64,000 nucleotides of DNA from Burkholderia sp. Bp8963 (GCF_003854275.1 NZ_QTQP01000007.1:124001-188000); one strand, 5' to 3'. Counted from the first letter of the stretch, positions 50,302 to 59,496 are shown. A program made the numbers and translations. The notes: generated by a model not told the origin, from the letters alone.

Positions 50302-50317
50302 CGTTTCACGTGAAACA
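50302..50317. promoter_or_regulatory. parS: parS site, array unit 8 (canonical core)
   Basis: CGTTTCACGTGAAACA contains the unaltered GTTTCACGTGAAAC core, the only one in the array. It lies 38 bp beyond the livF stop. The TTATCC motif begins at 50237. Confidence 0.9.
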
Positions 50318-50355
50318 CGCCGTCCACCCCCATCCATTTCCCGCCAACCAACCCA

Positions 50356-51111
50356 TCAAGCCGACTTCTTCGCCAACCCAAGGTAGGTCTCAATCACCTG
50401 CGAGTTCTGCGCCAGTTCAGCCGCAGGCCCGTCCAGCGCAAATTCGCCCGTCTCGAGCACATAGCCGTAATCGGAGATCTGCAGCGCTGCCCGAGCGTTC
50501 TGCTCGATCAGCAGCGTCGCGACGCCTGTGCCGCGCAGCGCGCTGATGATATGAAATATCTCCTTCACGATCAGCGGCGCGAGCCCCAGGCTCGGCTCGT
50601 CGAGCATCAACAGATCCGGCTTGCCCATCAGCGCCCGCCCCACCGCCAGCATCTGTCGTTCGCCGCCCGATAGCGTGCCAGCCGCCTGATTGCGCCGCTC
50701 CTTCAGCCGCGGAAACAGCGCAAATACGTGATCGAGCTGGTCGAGGAAATTCGCTTCGCCGGCCTGCTTGCGCCGATACGCGCCGAGCACGAGGTTGTCC
50801 TCCACCGACATCGTGCCGAACAGCTCACGCTTTTCCGGCACGAGGCACATGCCGCGCGCGACCCGCTGCTCGATCGGCAGCGCGCTGACGTCCGCGCCGC
50901 GATACACGATCGCACCGGACGCGTGCCCGATCACCGGCAGCGCGCCCATGATCGCGTTCAGCAGCGTCGATTTGCCGGCCCCATTGGGCCCGATCACGCT
51001 GACGATCTGGCCGGCGCCGACCTTGATCGCCGCGCCGTGCAGCGCCTCCACCTTGCCGTACCGGACCGCCAGCCCGCGCACATCGAGAATCGGCATCGTC
51101 GCGTCCGTCAT
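50356..51111 (-). CDS. livF: Branched-chain amino-acid ABC transporter ATPase LivF
   Basis: A 251-residue ABC ATPase of the hydrophobic amino-acid uptake family. Walker A is [12 protein letters not shown], the signature [15 protein letters not shown], Walker [14 protein letters not shown], and the LivF-type end is [18 protein letters not shown]. The ATG overlaps the stop of the permease-ATPase fusion gene by one base (TGATG), so translation is coupled. Its 3' end is the visible source of the relics in the adjacent array. Confidence 0.95.
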   Translation of the reverse strand: MTDATMPILDVRGLAVRYGKVEALHGAAIKVGAGQIVSVIGPNGAGKSTLLNAIMGALPVIGHASGAIVYRGADVSALPIEQRVARGMCLVPEKRELFGTMSVEDNLVLGAYRRKQAGEANFLDQLDHVFALFPRLKERRNQAAGTLSGGERQMLAVGRALMGKPDLLMLDEPSLGLAPLIVKEIFHIISALRGTGVATLLIEQNARAALQISDYGYVLETGEFALDGPAAELAQNSQVIETYLGLAKKSA

Positions 51112-52895
51112 CACTCCACCCCGCCCAGATACGCTTCGAGCACCGCCGGATCCTGCTGCACGTCCTGCGGCAGCCCTTCCGCGATCCGCGTGCCGAACTC
51201 CATCACCACCAGCCGATCCGTGAGATTCATCACGAAATCCATGTCGTGTTCGACGAGCAACACGCTCATCCCTTCCGCCTTCAGCCGTCGCAGCAGGTCC
51301 GCCAGCTGCTGCTTCTCCTTGTAGCGCAGACCGGCGGCCGGTTCGTCGAGCAGCAGCAGCGTCGGGTCGCAGCACAGTGCGCGGGCAATTTCGAGGATTC
51401 GCTGCTGGCCGAGCGCGAGGCTCCCCGCTTCGTCGTACATGTGGCTCTCGAGGCCGACGCGCCGGATCTGGCGCGCTGCCTCGGCCAGCAATTGCGCCTC
51501 CTCGTGTGCATTGAGCCGTGCGATGCTGCGCCAGACGCCCGTCGTACCACGCAGATGCGCGCCGAGCGCGACGTTTTCCAGCACCGTCATGCCCGGCAGC
51601 AGCTTCACGTGCTGGAACGTGCGGCCGATCCCGCGCCGCACGATCTCGCGCGACGTCAGTCCGTCGATCCGCTCGCCGCGGAACGTGATCGCGCCGCTCG
51701 TCGGCCGCAGCACGCCCGTCACGAGATTGAACGTCGTCGATTTGCCGGCGCCATTCGGCCCGATCAGACCGATGATCTGCCCTGCATTGACTTCGAAGCT
51801 CACGTCGTTGACGGCCACGAGCCCGCCGAACTGCTTGCGCGCATTGTCGACGACGAGCAGCGCTTCGCCGGTTGCCGGCTTGGTGCGCTGCGGCAAAGGA
51901 TCGGCGTCACGCGACACATACGCGCGCGGCCCGCGTGGAAACAGCCTCGCGACGAACGGCCAGACGCCCTGCCGCGCGTACTGCAGCAGCAGCACCATCA
52001 CGACACCGAACACGATGATCTCGAAGTTGCCTTCCGCGCCGAGCAGCTTCGGCAGCAGCGTCTGCAGGTAATCCTGCAGCACGGTGAGGATCGCCGCCCC
52101 GAGCACCGCGCCCCACACGTGCGCGACGCCGCCAACCACCGCCATGAACAGGAATTCGATCCCGTGGTTCAGGCCGAACGGCGTCGGATTCACCGCACGC
52201 TGCAGGTGTGCGTACAGGAAGCCCGAAATCGCCGCGAGCACCGCCGCGTAGACGAAGATCACGACCCGCATCCACGCGGTGTTCACGCCCATCGCCTCGG
52301 CCATCACCCCGCCGCCGCGCAGCGCGCGGATCGCGCGGCCCGGCCGGCTGTTCAGCAGGTTCTGCACGGACACGATCGCCGCCAGCACCACCGCCCAGAT
52401 CAGGAAATACAGACTGCGCCCGCTGTCGAGCACGATGCCGAACAGGTTCAGCGCGGCAATGCCGTTGATCCCGTCGTACTTGCCGAGCAGTTCGAGATTG
52501 CCGAACAGGTAGAACAGCGCGAGACCCCACGCGATCGTCCCGAGCGGCAGGAAGTGCCCGGACAGCCGCATCGTCACCGCGCCCAGCACGAGCGCGACGA
52601 GCGCCGTCAGCACGACGCCCGCGATCAGCGCGAGCCATGGCGACACGCCATAGGCCGTCGTCAGGTATGCGGTCGCATACGCGCCGATCCCGACGAACGC
52701 GGCCTGTCCGAAGCTCGTCATCCCGCCGACGCCCGTCAGCAGCACGAGCCCGATCGCGACGATCGCATCGAGGCCGATGTAGTTCAGCAGCGTGATCCAG
52801 TATTCGGGCACCCGCAGCACGCCAGGCAGCACCGGCAGCGCGAACAGCACCACGAGAAACACCCAGAACGTCTTGTTGCGCACCATCGTCTTCAT
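51111..52895 (-). CDS. LivM-LivG fusion: ABC permease joined to ATPase
   Basis: A 594-residue natural fusion. Residues ~1-320 are a LivM-type permease with about ten membrane segments ([47 protein letters not shown]). A linker of about 25 residues leads to a LivG-type ATPase from ~345 ([16 protein letters not shown]alker [16 protein letters not shown] signature, [11 protein letters not shown]alker B). Start: the ATG at 52895 follows GAGGAGTGACGCG and lies 4 bp after the livH stop; upstream in-frame codons overlap livH. There is no separate livG or livM in this operon, so the fusion replaces both. Confidence 0.93.
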   Translation of the reverse strand: MKTMVRNKTFWVFLVVLFALPVLPGVLRVPEYWITLLNYIGLDAIVAIGLVLLTGVGGMTSFGQAAFVGIGAYATAYLTTAYGVSPWLALIAGVVLTALVALVLGAVTMRLSGHFLPLGTIAWGLALFYLFGNLELLGKYDGINGIAALNLFGIVLDSGRSLYFLIWAVVLAAIVSVQNLLNSRPGRAIRALRGGGVMAEAMGVNTAWMRVVIFVYAAVLAAISGFLYAHLQRAVNPTPFGLNHGIEFLFMAVVGGVAHVWGAVLGAAILTVLQDYLQTLLPKLLGAEGNFEIIVFGVVMVLLLQYARQGVWPFVARLFPRGPRAYVSRDADPLPQRTKPATGEALLVVDNARKQFGGLVAVNDVSFEVNAGQIIGLIGPNGAGKSTTFNLVTGVLRPTSGAITFRGERIDGLTSREIVRRGIGRTFQHVKLLPGMTVLENVALGAHLRGTTGVWRSIARLNAHEEAQLLAEAARQIRRVGLESHMYDEAGSLALGQQRILEIARALCCDPTLLLLDEPAAGLRYKEKQQLADLLRRLKAEGMSVLLVEHDMDFVMNLTDRLVVMEFGTRIAEGLPQDVQQDPAVLEAYLGGVE

Positions 52896-52899
52896 CGCG

Positions 52900-53955
52900 T
52901 CACTCCTCGTCCTCTTCCGCATGCGGCGTCGCGAAGCTGCGCCACAGCAGCACCGGAATGATCAGCGTGAACACGATCACTTCCTTGTATGCGCTCGCCC
53001 AGAACGACGAATAGGACTCGAGCACGCCGACGAGCAGCGAGCCTGCCGCCGCGAGCGGATAGCTGACGAGCCCGCCGATGATCGCGCCGACGAAGCCCTT
53101 CAGGCCGATCAGGAAGCCCGAGTCGTAGTAGATCGTCGTCAGCGGCCCGACGAGGATGCCGGACAGCACGCCGAGCCCCGCCGCGAGCGTGAACGCGAGG
53201 CGCCCCGCTTCCGTCGTGCCGATGCCGACGAGCCGCGCGCCGAGCCGGTTCACCGACGTCGCGCGCAGTGCCTTGCCGGCGATCGTGCGGCCGAAGTACA
53301 GGTACAGCGCCGCGATCATCACGAGCGCCGTGACGACCACGAGAATGCTCTGCAGCGAGATCGTCAGGCTGCCGACCGACAGCGACACATCCGAGAACGC
53401 ATTCGTGCGCGAACCTTCGGCGCCGAACATCACGAGCCCGAGGCCCACCATCGCGAAATGGACGGCGACCGACACGATCAGCAGCAGCAACGTCGTCGCC
53501 TCGGCCACCGGCTGGTAGACGAGCCGGTAGACGAACGGCCCCATCGGCACCACGATCGCGAGCGTCAGCGCGATCTGCGCGAGCATCGGCAGCGGCTGCG
53601 CGGCAACGCTGCGCGTGACCGCGAACACCGCAAGCGGCATCAGCACATAGCGGCTGCCGAGCGTCGTCAGCGTGCGACCGAGCGCGTGACGCCGCTCGCG
53701 ATGCCGAACCAGGCCGCCGACTTCGAGCACGAAGCACGCGATGCCCATCACGAACAGCAGCCAGCAGGTGGCGGGGAATTTCTGCGCCTGCAACGCGGCC
53801 AGCGTCAGCGCACCGTAGGCGACGAACTCGCCCTGGGGAATGAAGATCACCCGCGTGACGGAAAACACCAGCACGAGCGCCAGCGACAACAATGCATAAA
53901 TGGCGCCGGTCGTGATGCCGTCTTGCGCGAGGATCGCCGCAATCGAGAGATCCAT
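52900..53955 (-). CDS. livH: Branched-chain amino-acid ABC permease LivH
   Basis: A 351-residue inner-membrane permease, longer than typical LivH (~300) because of an insert around residues 65-115 that adds a hydrophobic pair. The family start ITTGAIYALLSLALVLVFSVTRVIFIPQGEFV and the end GFLIGLKGFVGAIIGGLVSYPLAAAGSLLVGVLES are clear. It pairs with the LivM half of the fusion encoded next. Confidence 0.92.
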   Translation of the reverse strand: MDLSIAAILAQDGITTGAIYALLSLALVLVFSVTRVIFIPQGEFVAYGALTLAALQAQKFPATCWLLFVMGIACFVLEVGGLVRHRERRHALGRTLTTLGSRYVLMPLAVFAVTRSVAAQPLPMLAQIALTLAIVVPMGPFVYRLVYQPVAEATTLLLLIVSVAVHFAMVGLGLVMFGAEGSRTNAFSDVSLSVGSLTISLQSILVVVTALVMIAALYLYFGRTIAGKALRATSVNRLGARLVGIGTTEAGRLAFTLAAGLGVLSGILVGPLTTIYYDSGFLIGLKGFVGAIIGGLVSYPLAAAGSLLVGVLESYSSFWASAYKEVIVFTLIIPVLLWRSFATPHAEEDEE

Positions 53956-54053
53956 ACGTTTCGTGTATCGAGAAGGCTGCGGGAAAAACGGCGATCGTCA
54001 GACGGCGCGCAGCGCCCTTCACGACGCGCGCGCCTGCCCTGTTCACGTGGAAC

Positions 54054-55211
54054 TCACTCGGCCTGCAGCTTCCACTTGCCGTCGACGATCTGCACCATCA
54101 CCCGCGCGCGCGTATCGAAGCCGTTGTGATCGGTCGGCGTCGTGTTGATCACGCCGTGCGATACGGGCAGATCCTTCACGCTCTCGAGCGCCGTGCGCAG
54201 CGCTTCGCGGAACGCCTCGGTGCCCGGCTGGCCCTTCTTCAGCGCGTCGGGAATCGCCCGCTGCAGCAGCATGCCGGCATCCCACGCATGGCCGCCGAAC
54301 GTCGACACCGAACCCGCGCCGTACGCCTTCTCGTAAGCCGCCTTGTACGCCTGCGACGGCTTCTTCACCGGATTCGAATCCGGCAGCTGGTCGGTCACGA
54401 GCACGGGGCCAGCCGGCAGGATCTCGCCGTCGCAATCCTTGCCGCACACGCGCAGGAAGTCGTTGTTCGCGACGCCGTGCGTCTGGTACACCTTGCCCTT
54501 GTAGCCGCGCTCCTTCAGCGTCTTTGCAGGCAATGCGGCCGGCGTGCCGGAGCCGGCGATCAGCACCACGTCGGGGTTCGAGCCGATCAGCTTCAGCACC
54601 TGCCCCATTACGGACGCATCGGTGCGGTTATAGCGCTCGTTCGACAGGATCTTGATCCCGTTCCGGGCGGCCGCCGCGTTGAACGTGTTGTACCAGCTGT
54701 CGCCGTATGCGTCGGCGAAGCCGATGAAGCCGACGGTCTTCACGCCGTGCTTCGCCATGTAGCCGGCGATCGCGTCGGCCATCAGCTGGTCGTTCTGCGG
54801 CACCTTGAACATCCACGCGCGCTTCGCGTCCATCGGCGTGATGATCTGCGCGCTCGCCGCGAGCGAAATCGCCGGCGTCTTGCCCTGCGACACCGGATCG
54901 AGCATCGCGAGCGAGTTCGGCGTGACCGACGAACCGATGATCGCGTCGACGTGGTCCTCGTCGATCAGCTTGCGCACGTTCTGCACCGCGCGGCTCGTGT
55001 CGGACGCATCGTCGAGCACGATGTACTGCACGCTCTTGCCCGCGATTTCCTTCGGCAGGAGCGCGATCGTGTTCTTTTCCGGGATGCCGAGCGATGCGGC
55101 CGGCCCGGTCGCCGACAGCGTCACGCCGATCTTCACCTGCGCCGACGCCGTCGCGGCCGCGCACACGAGGCCCGCGGCGAGCACGGCCTCCATCCATCGA
55201 TTCATTTTCAT
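54054..55211 (-). CDS. ABC transporter binding protein, LivJ/LivK type
   Basis: A 385-residue family-4 periplasmic binding protein. A signal peptide ends near TASAQ (residue 24), and the mature part begins VKIGVTLSATGPAASLGIPEKNT. The GETLAPA-like VYQTHGVANNDFLRVCGKDCDGEI segment has a Cys pair. It leads the operon livJ-livH-livMG-livF, with 98 bp to livH. GGAGA precedes the ATG at 55211. The ligand may be a branched-chain amino acid, an aromatic compound or another amide. Confidence 0.9.
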   Translation of the reverse strand: MKMNRWMEAVLAAGLVCAAATASAQVKIGVTLSATGPAASLGIPEKNTIALLPKEIAGKSVQYIVLDDASDTSRAVQNVRKLIDEDHVDAIIGSSVTPNSLAMLDPVSQGKTPAISLAASAQIITPMDAKRAWMFKVPQNDQLMADAIAGYMAKHGVKTVGFIGFADAYGDSWYNTFNAAAARNGIKILSNERYNRTDASVMGQVLKLIGSNPDVVLIAGSGTPAALPAKTLKERGYKGKVYQTHGVANNDFLRVCGKDCDGEILPAGPVLVTDQLPDSNPVKKPSQAYKAAYEKAYGAGSVSTFGGHAWDAGMLLQRAIPDALKKGQPGTEAFREALRTALESVKDLPVSHGVINTTPTDHNGFDTRARVMVQIVDGKWKLQAE

Positions 55212-55481
55212 TACGTGTCTCCAAACGCTGCTCGAAAAATCCTCGGGGCGCGCGGGCGGCGCCCGACTCTCAAACAAGTTAATAATTTAACTATCTCGCA
55301 TGACCGCGCCTACGCTCGTTTTCCCGTGAAACGCCGGCCGGCACGCATGTCACCAGAATGAACGTGTCGGGATCGCAATCAGGAAAGGGCCGAAGCGACG
55401 GCATGCCGCCCGGCTGCGGGGCCGCGGCGCGACGCATGCATGACGCATGGTCGGCAGGTCGTGCAATGGAATACGGGCCGC

Positions 55482-55700
55482 TCATGCGTGTCGGGCACAC
55501 GCCGGTTCGACAAGAATCGCGTCAGGCGCCTTCTGCGCCCGTGCAAGGACGTGCCCGCTGGTCATGGAAGCCGGTGCGGCCGCAACCGCTGCGGATACCC
55601 GCATGCCGGTCGGGATGCCGGCCCGCGCGTGCGCGTGCAACGACGCCTCTGCGGCCTTGGCCACCACGTTGACTCCGATCCGTCGCGCTGCGCTTCTCAT
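55482..55700 (-). CDS. Possible small protein of unknown function (72 aa)
   Basis: The frame MRSAARRIGVNVVAKAAEAS ... ending PACARHA has AAGGAG about nine bases before its ATG and a protein-like, Ala-rich composition. It could also start upstream at 55727 (MQKKECGW). I do not recognise it; competing frames are open on both strands, so it may be spurious. Confidence 0.3.
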   Translation of the reverse strand: MRSAARRIGVNVVAKAAEASLHAHARAGIPTGMRVSAAVAAAPASMTSGHVLARAQKAPDAILVEPACARHA

Positions 55701-55955
55701 CCAACCGCACTCCTTCTTCTGCATTCTGCTTGTAGGAGAACTGCCGACCGTATTCCCGACCGCGTGGTCGGTGAAAGGCGAGTGTAACGGACGCCTTCTG
55801 CGCACGCCAACCGGGTAAGCCCGAAGCATGCACGCGGGTTCGCGTCGTGACGCGATGGTGAGACGAGAGAACGGGAGAAACAGGTCGCCGGACGGCGACC
55901 GCATGACGGAACGCGCCCGGCCGATGCACCATCGTCAGGAAAACGCGCACACAAA

Positions 55956-56067
55956 TGAAAAAGCGCTGTTGGATTCCGTCCAACAGCGCTTTGGGTCCGG
56001 GCACTTTGTGCCTCGATTGTCTCCTCGTTCTCCACCTGCAAAATCGTTTCGCGGTGCATCAGAACTG
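55956..56067 (-). ncRNA. Candidate small RNA (~112 nt)
   Basis: A stand-alone unit on the minus strand. A sigma70-type promoter (TTGCCG, 17 bp, TAATCT at 56102-56074) should start transcription near 56067. Downstream are a short hairpin, GGCAC-TTT-GTGCC (56000-56012), and a perfect 14-bp terminator stem followed by a T-run. No frame with a ribosome-binding site fits inside: the one ATG frame runs straight through the terminator. Its size and layout fit a trans-acting Hfq-type sRNA. I cannot name it. Confidence 0.6.
55958..55992 (-). terminator. Strong intrinsic terminator of the small-RNA candidate
   Basis: A perfect 14-bp stem (55979-55992 paired with 55960-55973, loop of 5) is followed on the minus strand by TTTTT then CATTTG. 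It could also terminate readthrough from the second liv operon, whose last gene ends 290 bp upstream. Confidence 0.9.
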
Positions 56068-56073
56068 AGACGA

Positions 56074-56102
56074 AGATTAAAGGAGCTTTCATACTGCGGC
56101 AA
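56074..56102 (-). promoter_or_regulatory. Sigma70-type promoter of the small-RNA candidate
   Basis: On the minus strand, TTGCCG (56102-56097) and TAATCT (56079-56074) are separated by exactly 17 bp. Confidence 0.6.
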
Positions 56103-56284
56103 CTTAGCATTTACCCCTATGGTGCATCGCCGCACGAAAATGGGGCAACAGTTGGTCACGCCACGCCGGCCGGCTAGCACGTCGATGCATGCGCAACCAC
56201 CGTTCGATGGTGCTTCGCATCAACGCGTGACCAGGGCCTGCTCACCTCCCGAACGCTTGCGAATACCCGACGCAAAACCACCCT

Positions 56285-57259
56285 TCAGGCCCGTAGCGGC
56301 TTGTATCGCGCGATCATTTCGCCGACGATCCCGCGCCGGAACGCAAGCACGCACGCGATGAAGATCAGCCCGGTGACGATCGTCGCGGACTCGCCGAGCG
56401 AGTTGAACCAGCCAATGCCCGTGAGCGACGCGAGCCATTCGCCGATGTCGCCGAGCCGGTCCTCGAGCGCGACGATCAGCGCCGCGCCCACGAGCGGGCC
56501 AAACAGCGTGCCCATCCCGCCGACGAGCGTCATCAGCACGACGAGGCCCGACATCGTCCAGTACGCGTCGGAGAGCGTCTCGAAGCCGAGCACGAGCACC
56601 TTCAGCGCGCCGGCGAGCCCCGCGAGCCCCGCCGACAGCACGAACGCGAGCAGCTTGAAGCGGTCCGTATCGTAGCCGAGCGAGATCGCCCGCGCCTCGT
56701 TCTCCTTGATCGCGACAAGCACCTGCCCGAACGGCGAGTGGACGACCCGCACGATGAACGCGCACGCGGCGACGATTACCGCGAGCACGACGTAGTAGAG
56801 CGCGAGGTCGGACGACAGGTCGAGCACGCCGAACAGCCGGCCGCGCGGCACGCCCTGCAGGCCGTCCTCGCCGTGCGTGAACGGTGCCTGCAGGTAGATG
56901 AAGTACACCATCTGCGCGAACGCGAGCGTGATCATCGCGAAGTAGATCCCCTGCCGGCGGATCGCGAACAGGCCGACGACGAGCCCGAGCAGCGTCGCCG
57001 CGGCGGTGCCCGCAAGCACGCCGAGCTCGGGCGTCGCGCCAAGCGTCTGCACCGAATAGCCGGTCAGGTAGCCGGCCGTCGCGAGGAACATCGCGTGGCC
57101 GAACGACAGCAGCCCCGTATAGCCGATCAGCAGGTTGAACGCGGCGGCGAACAGCGCGAACGTGAGCACCTTCATCACGAACACCGGGTACGCACCGATG
57201 AACGGCGCGACCAGCAGCGCGGCGAGCAGCACGCCGTAGAGCACTTTTCTCTGCATCAT
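56285..57259 (-). CDS. livM: Branched-chain amino-acid-type ABC permease LivM
   Basis: A 324-residue permease of the second transporter. FALFAAAFNLLIGYTGLLSFGHAMFLATAGYLTGY is the LivM core, and RVVHSPFGQVLVAIKENEARAISLGYDTDRFKLLAFVLSAGLAGLAGAL is the conserved cytoplasmic loop. Tandem ATGs (57259, 57256) follow AAGGAAAA and overlap the livH stop by up to 4 bases. It is the last gene of livG-livF-livJ-livH-livM. Confidence 0.94.
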   Translation of the reverse strand: MMQRKVLYGVLLAALLVAPFIGAYPVFVMKVLTFALFAAAFNLLIGYTGLLSFGHAMFLATAGYLTGYSVQTLGATPELGVLAGTAAATLLGLVVGLFAIRRQGIYFAMITLAFAQMVYFIYLQAPFTHGEDGLQGVPRGRLFGVLDLSSDLALYYVVLAVIVAACAFIVRVVHSPFGQVLVAIKENEARAISLGYDTDRFKLLAFVLSAGLAGLAGALKVLVLGFETLSDAYWTMSGLVVLMTLVGGMGTLFGPLVGAALIVALEDRLGDIGEWLASLTGIGWFNSLGESATIVTGLIFIACVLAFRRGIVGEMIARYKPLRA

Positions 57260-58140
57260 TTTTCCTTGCCGAAGAGGCCTGCCGGACGGATCAGCAGCAC
57301 GATCGCCATGATCACGAACACGACCGTCGCCGACGCCTCCGGATAGAACACCCGCGTAAAGCCCTCGATCACGCCGAGCATCAGGCCCGTCAGGATCGAG
57401 CCGAGGATCGAGCCCATCCCGCCGATCACGACCACCGCGAACACGGTGATGATCATCGGCTGGCCCATCAGCGGCGACACCTGGATCACCGGCGCGGCCA
57501 GCACGCCCGCAAACGCGGCGAGCGCGACGCCGAAGCCGTAGGTGAGCGTGATCATCATCGGCACGTTCACGCCGAACGCCTCGACGAGCTTCGGGTTCTC
57601 GGTGCCCGCGCGCAGGTATGCGCCAAGGCGGGTCTTCTCGATCACGAACCACGTCGCGAGGCACACCGCGAGCGACGCGACGACAACCCACGCGCGGTAG
57701 TTCGGCAGGAACATGAAACCGAGATTGGTCGCGCCGGCGAGCTGCGACGGCACGTCGTACGGCTGGCCCGACGAGCCGTAGACCGAACGGAACACGCCCT
57801 CGACGACGAGCGTGAGACCGAACGTCAGCAGCAGCCCGTACAGATGGTCGAGCTTGTACAGCCAGCGCAGCATCGAGCGCTCGATGACGATCCCGAACAC
57901 GCCGACGACGAGCGGCGCGAGCACGAGCATCGCCCAGTACGGCAGCCCGAAGTACGACAGCCCCATCCACGCGAGCATCGCGCCGAGCATGAACAGCGCG
58001 CCGTGCGCGAAGTTGATCACGTTGAGCAGCCCGAAGATCACCGCGAGCCCGAGGCTCAGGATCGCGTAGAACGAGCCGTTGACGAGCCCGAGCAACAGCT
58101 GGCTCAGCATCGCCGGCAACGGAATGCCAAAGATTTCCAT
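57256..58140 (-). CDS. livH: Branched-chain amino-acid-type ABC permease LivH
   Basis: A 294-residue permease. LVNGSFYAILSLGLAVIFGLLNVINFAHGALFMLGA is the family start, and QVSPLMGQPMIITVFAVVVIGGMGSILGSILTGLMLGVIEG is the C-terminal signature. The ATG begins MEIFGIPLP; the frame is open 24 codons upstream but without family similarity. It is 156 bp from the binding-protein gene. Confidence 0.94.
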   Translation of the reverse strand: MEIFGIPLPAMLSQLLLGLVNGSFYAILSLGLAVIFGLLNVINFAHGALFMLGAMLAWMGLSYFGLPYWAMLVLAPLVVGVFGIVIERSMLRWLYKLDHLYGLLLTFGLTLVVEGVFRSVYGSSGQPYDVPSQLAGATNLGFMFLPNYRAWVVVASLAVCLATWFVIEKTRLGAYLRAGTENPKLVEAFGVNVPMMITLTYGFGVALAAFAGVLAAPVIQVSPLMGQPMIITVFAVVVIGGMGSILGSILTGLMLGVIEGFTRVFYPEASATVVFVIMAIVLLIRPAGLFGKEK

Positions 58141-58296
58141 CGATTCAGTCGTCAGAGTGATGTTCGTTGCGCGCGCAACCAGTTGGCAGCGCTCGCGCAT
58201 ACGCACGCACATGAGGCAATGGCCGGGGCTGCGGCCGCCCCGCCCTGCCTGCCCGCCGCCGCGACGCGCGTCACGCTGCGCGCCGCGACAGCCCGC

Positions 58297-59496
58297 TTAC
58301 TTCCACAACGCGCAGCGCGTTTCCTGCTTCGTCGTGAATGCCTGTTCGCCCGGAATCGTCGCGAGCACCTTGTAGTAATCCCACGGCTCCTTCGATTCGG
58401 ACGGTTTCTTCACCTCCATCAGATACATGTCGTGGATCATGCTGCCGTCGGTGCGGATATAGCCCTTCGCGTAGAAATCGTTGATCTTCATCTTCTTCAG
58501 CTCGGCCATCACCTTGTCGGAGTCGGTCGTGCCGGCCGCCTGCACGGCCTTCAGGTAGGTCGTCACCGACGAATAGTCGGCGGCCTGCAGGCTCGACGGC
58601 ATCTTCTTCATCTTGCCGAAGTAGCGCTGCGCCCACTGGCGCGACACCGGATCGCGGTTCCAGTACCAGCTGTCGGTCAGCACGAGCCCCTGGGTCGTCT
58701 CGAGGCCGAGGCTGTGCACGTCGTTGATGAACATCAGCAGCGCGGCGAGCTTCATCGTCTTCGTGATGCCGAACTCCTTCGCGGCCTTGATCGAGTTGAT
58801 CGTGTCGCCGCCCGCGTTTGCCAGGCCGAGGATCTGCGCCTTCGACGCTTGCGCCTGCAGCAGGAACGACGAGAAGTCCGACGCCGACAGCGGGTGCCGC
58901 ACCGCGCCGAGCACCTGGCCGCCGTTCGCCTTCACGACGTCCGACGTATTCTTCTCGAGGGCCTTGCCGAACGCATAGTCGGCCGTCAGGAAGAACCACG
59001 TCTTGCCGCCCTGCTTCACCACCGCCGAGCCCGTACCCTTCGCGAGCGCCATCGTGTCGTACGCGTAGTGCACCGTGTACGGCGTGCACTGCTCGTTCGT
59101 CAGCGTGTCCGCACCCGCGCCGATGTTGATGTAGACCTTCTTCTTCTCCGAAGCGACCTGGTTCATCGCCAGCGCGGTCCCCGAGTTCGTGCCGCCGACG
59201 AGCAGGTCGAGCCCGCCGCGATCCATCCACTCGCGCGCCTTCGACGCCGCGATGTCCGCCTTGTTCTGGTGATCCGCGTACACGACCTCGATCGGCTTGC
59301 CGAGCACCTTGCCGCCGAAATCGGCCACCGCCATGCGGATCGCCTCGAGGCCGCCCTGCCCGTCGATGTCCGCGTAAAGCCCCGACATGTCGGTGATGAA
59401 ACCGATCTTCACGGTGTCCGCAGCCTGCGCGGCGCCGGCGGTGAACGCGGCGGCCGCGAGCGCGAGACAGGCGCGCGCGAGGGTCTTCATTTTCAT
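58297..59496 (-). CDS. ABC transporter binding protein, family 4 (LivJ-like)
   Basis: A 399-residue periplasmic binding protein. A signal peptide ends near GAAQAAD (residue 26), and the mature part begins VKIGFITDMSGLYADIDGQGGLEAIRMAV. The ADYAFGKALEKNTSDVV and GKTWFFLTADYAFG parts are typical of family members that bind ligands other than leucine (aromatic acids, amides or urea-like compounds). GAGACGTCA precedes the ATG. It lies between livF and livH. Confidence 0.9.
   Translation of the reverse strand: MKMKTLARACLALAAAAFTAGAAQAADTVKIGFITDMSGLYADIDGQGGLEAIRMAVADFGGKVLGKPIEVVYADHQNKADIAASKAREWMDRGGLDLLVGGTNSGTALAMNQVASEKKKVYINIGAGADTLTNEQCTPYTVHYAYDTMALAKGTGSAVVKQGGKTWFFLTADYAFGKALEKNTSDVVKANGGQVLGAVRHPLSASDFSSFLLQAQASKAQILGLANAGGDTINSIKAAKEFGITKTMKLAALLMFINDVHSLGLETTQGLVLTDSWYWNRDPVSRQWAQRYFGKMKKMPSSLQAADYSSVTTYLKAVQAAGTTDSDKVMAELKKMKINDFYAKGYIRTDGSMIHDMYLMEVKKPSESKEPWDYYKVLATIPGEQAFTTKQETRCALWK

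Larger units (their letters stand above)
47480..50340. repeat. Tandem array of eight ~370-bp repeats carrying parS-like palindromes
   Basis: A noncoding 2.9-kb array between mnmG and livF. Palindrome-to-palindrome spacings are 381, 357, 373, 370, 370, 374 and 375 bp. Reading the plus strand, each unit has in order: a block beginning near AACACC-TTTGCC-GTGCAAGG; GGTGGAACA; CTGGATCA-GAC; TCACAGGGTTTCC; ACTTATCC; and, ~65 bp later, the palindrome. All but the last unit then have a ~110-bp block that aligns to the end of livF. Central units resemble each other most; edge units are more worn. Unit length is not a multiple of three, and open frames differ from unit to unit, so it is not coding. Confidence 0.93.
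55212..56284. other. Intergenic region between the two liv clusters
   Basis: About 1.07 kb, poorer in G and C than its flanks in parts. It holds the promoter of the first liv operon (the AT-rich inverted repeat GTTAATAATTTAAC lies at 55278-55291), a possible 72-residue ORF, and the small-RNA candidate listed separately. Other open frames here overlap one another and lack ribosome-binding sites. Confidence 0.6.

Noticed and set aside
47480..50340. CRISPR array or insertion-sequence array
   Set aside because: Units are ~370 bp with no short constant repeat/variable spacer pattern, no cas genes, no transposase and no target-site duplications.
55828..56361. A 177-codon plus-strand frame over the small-RNA candidate
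   Set aside because: It reads through the terminator stem and into the antisense of livM, with no ribosome-binding site.
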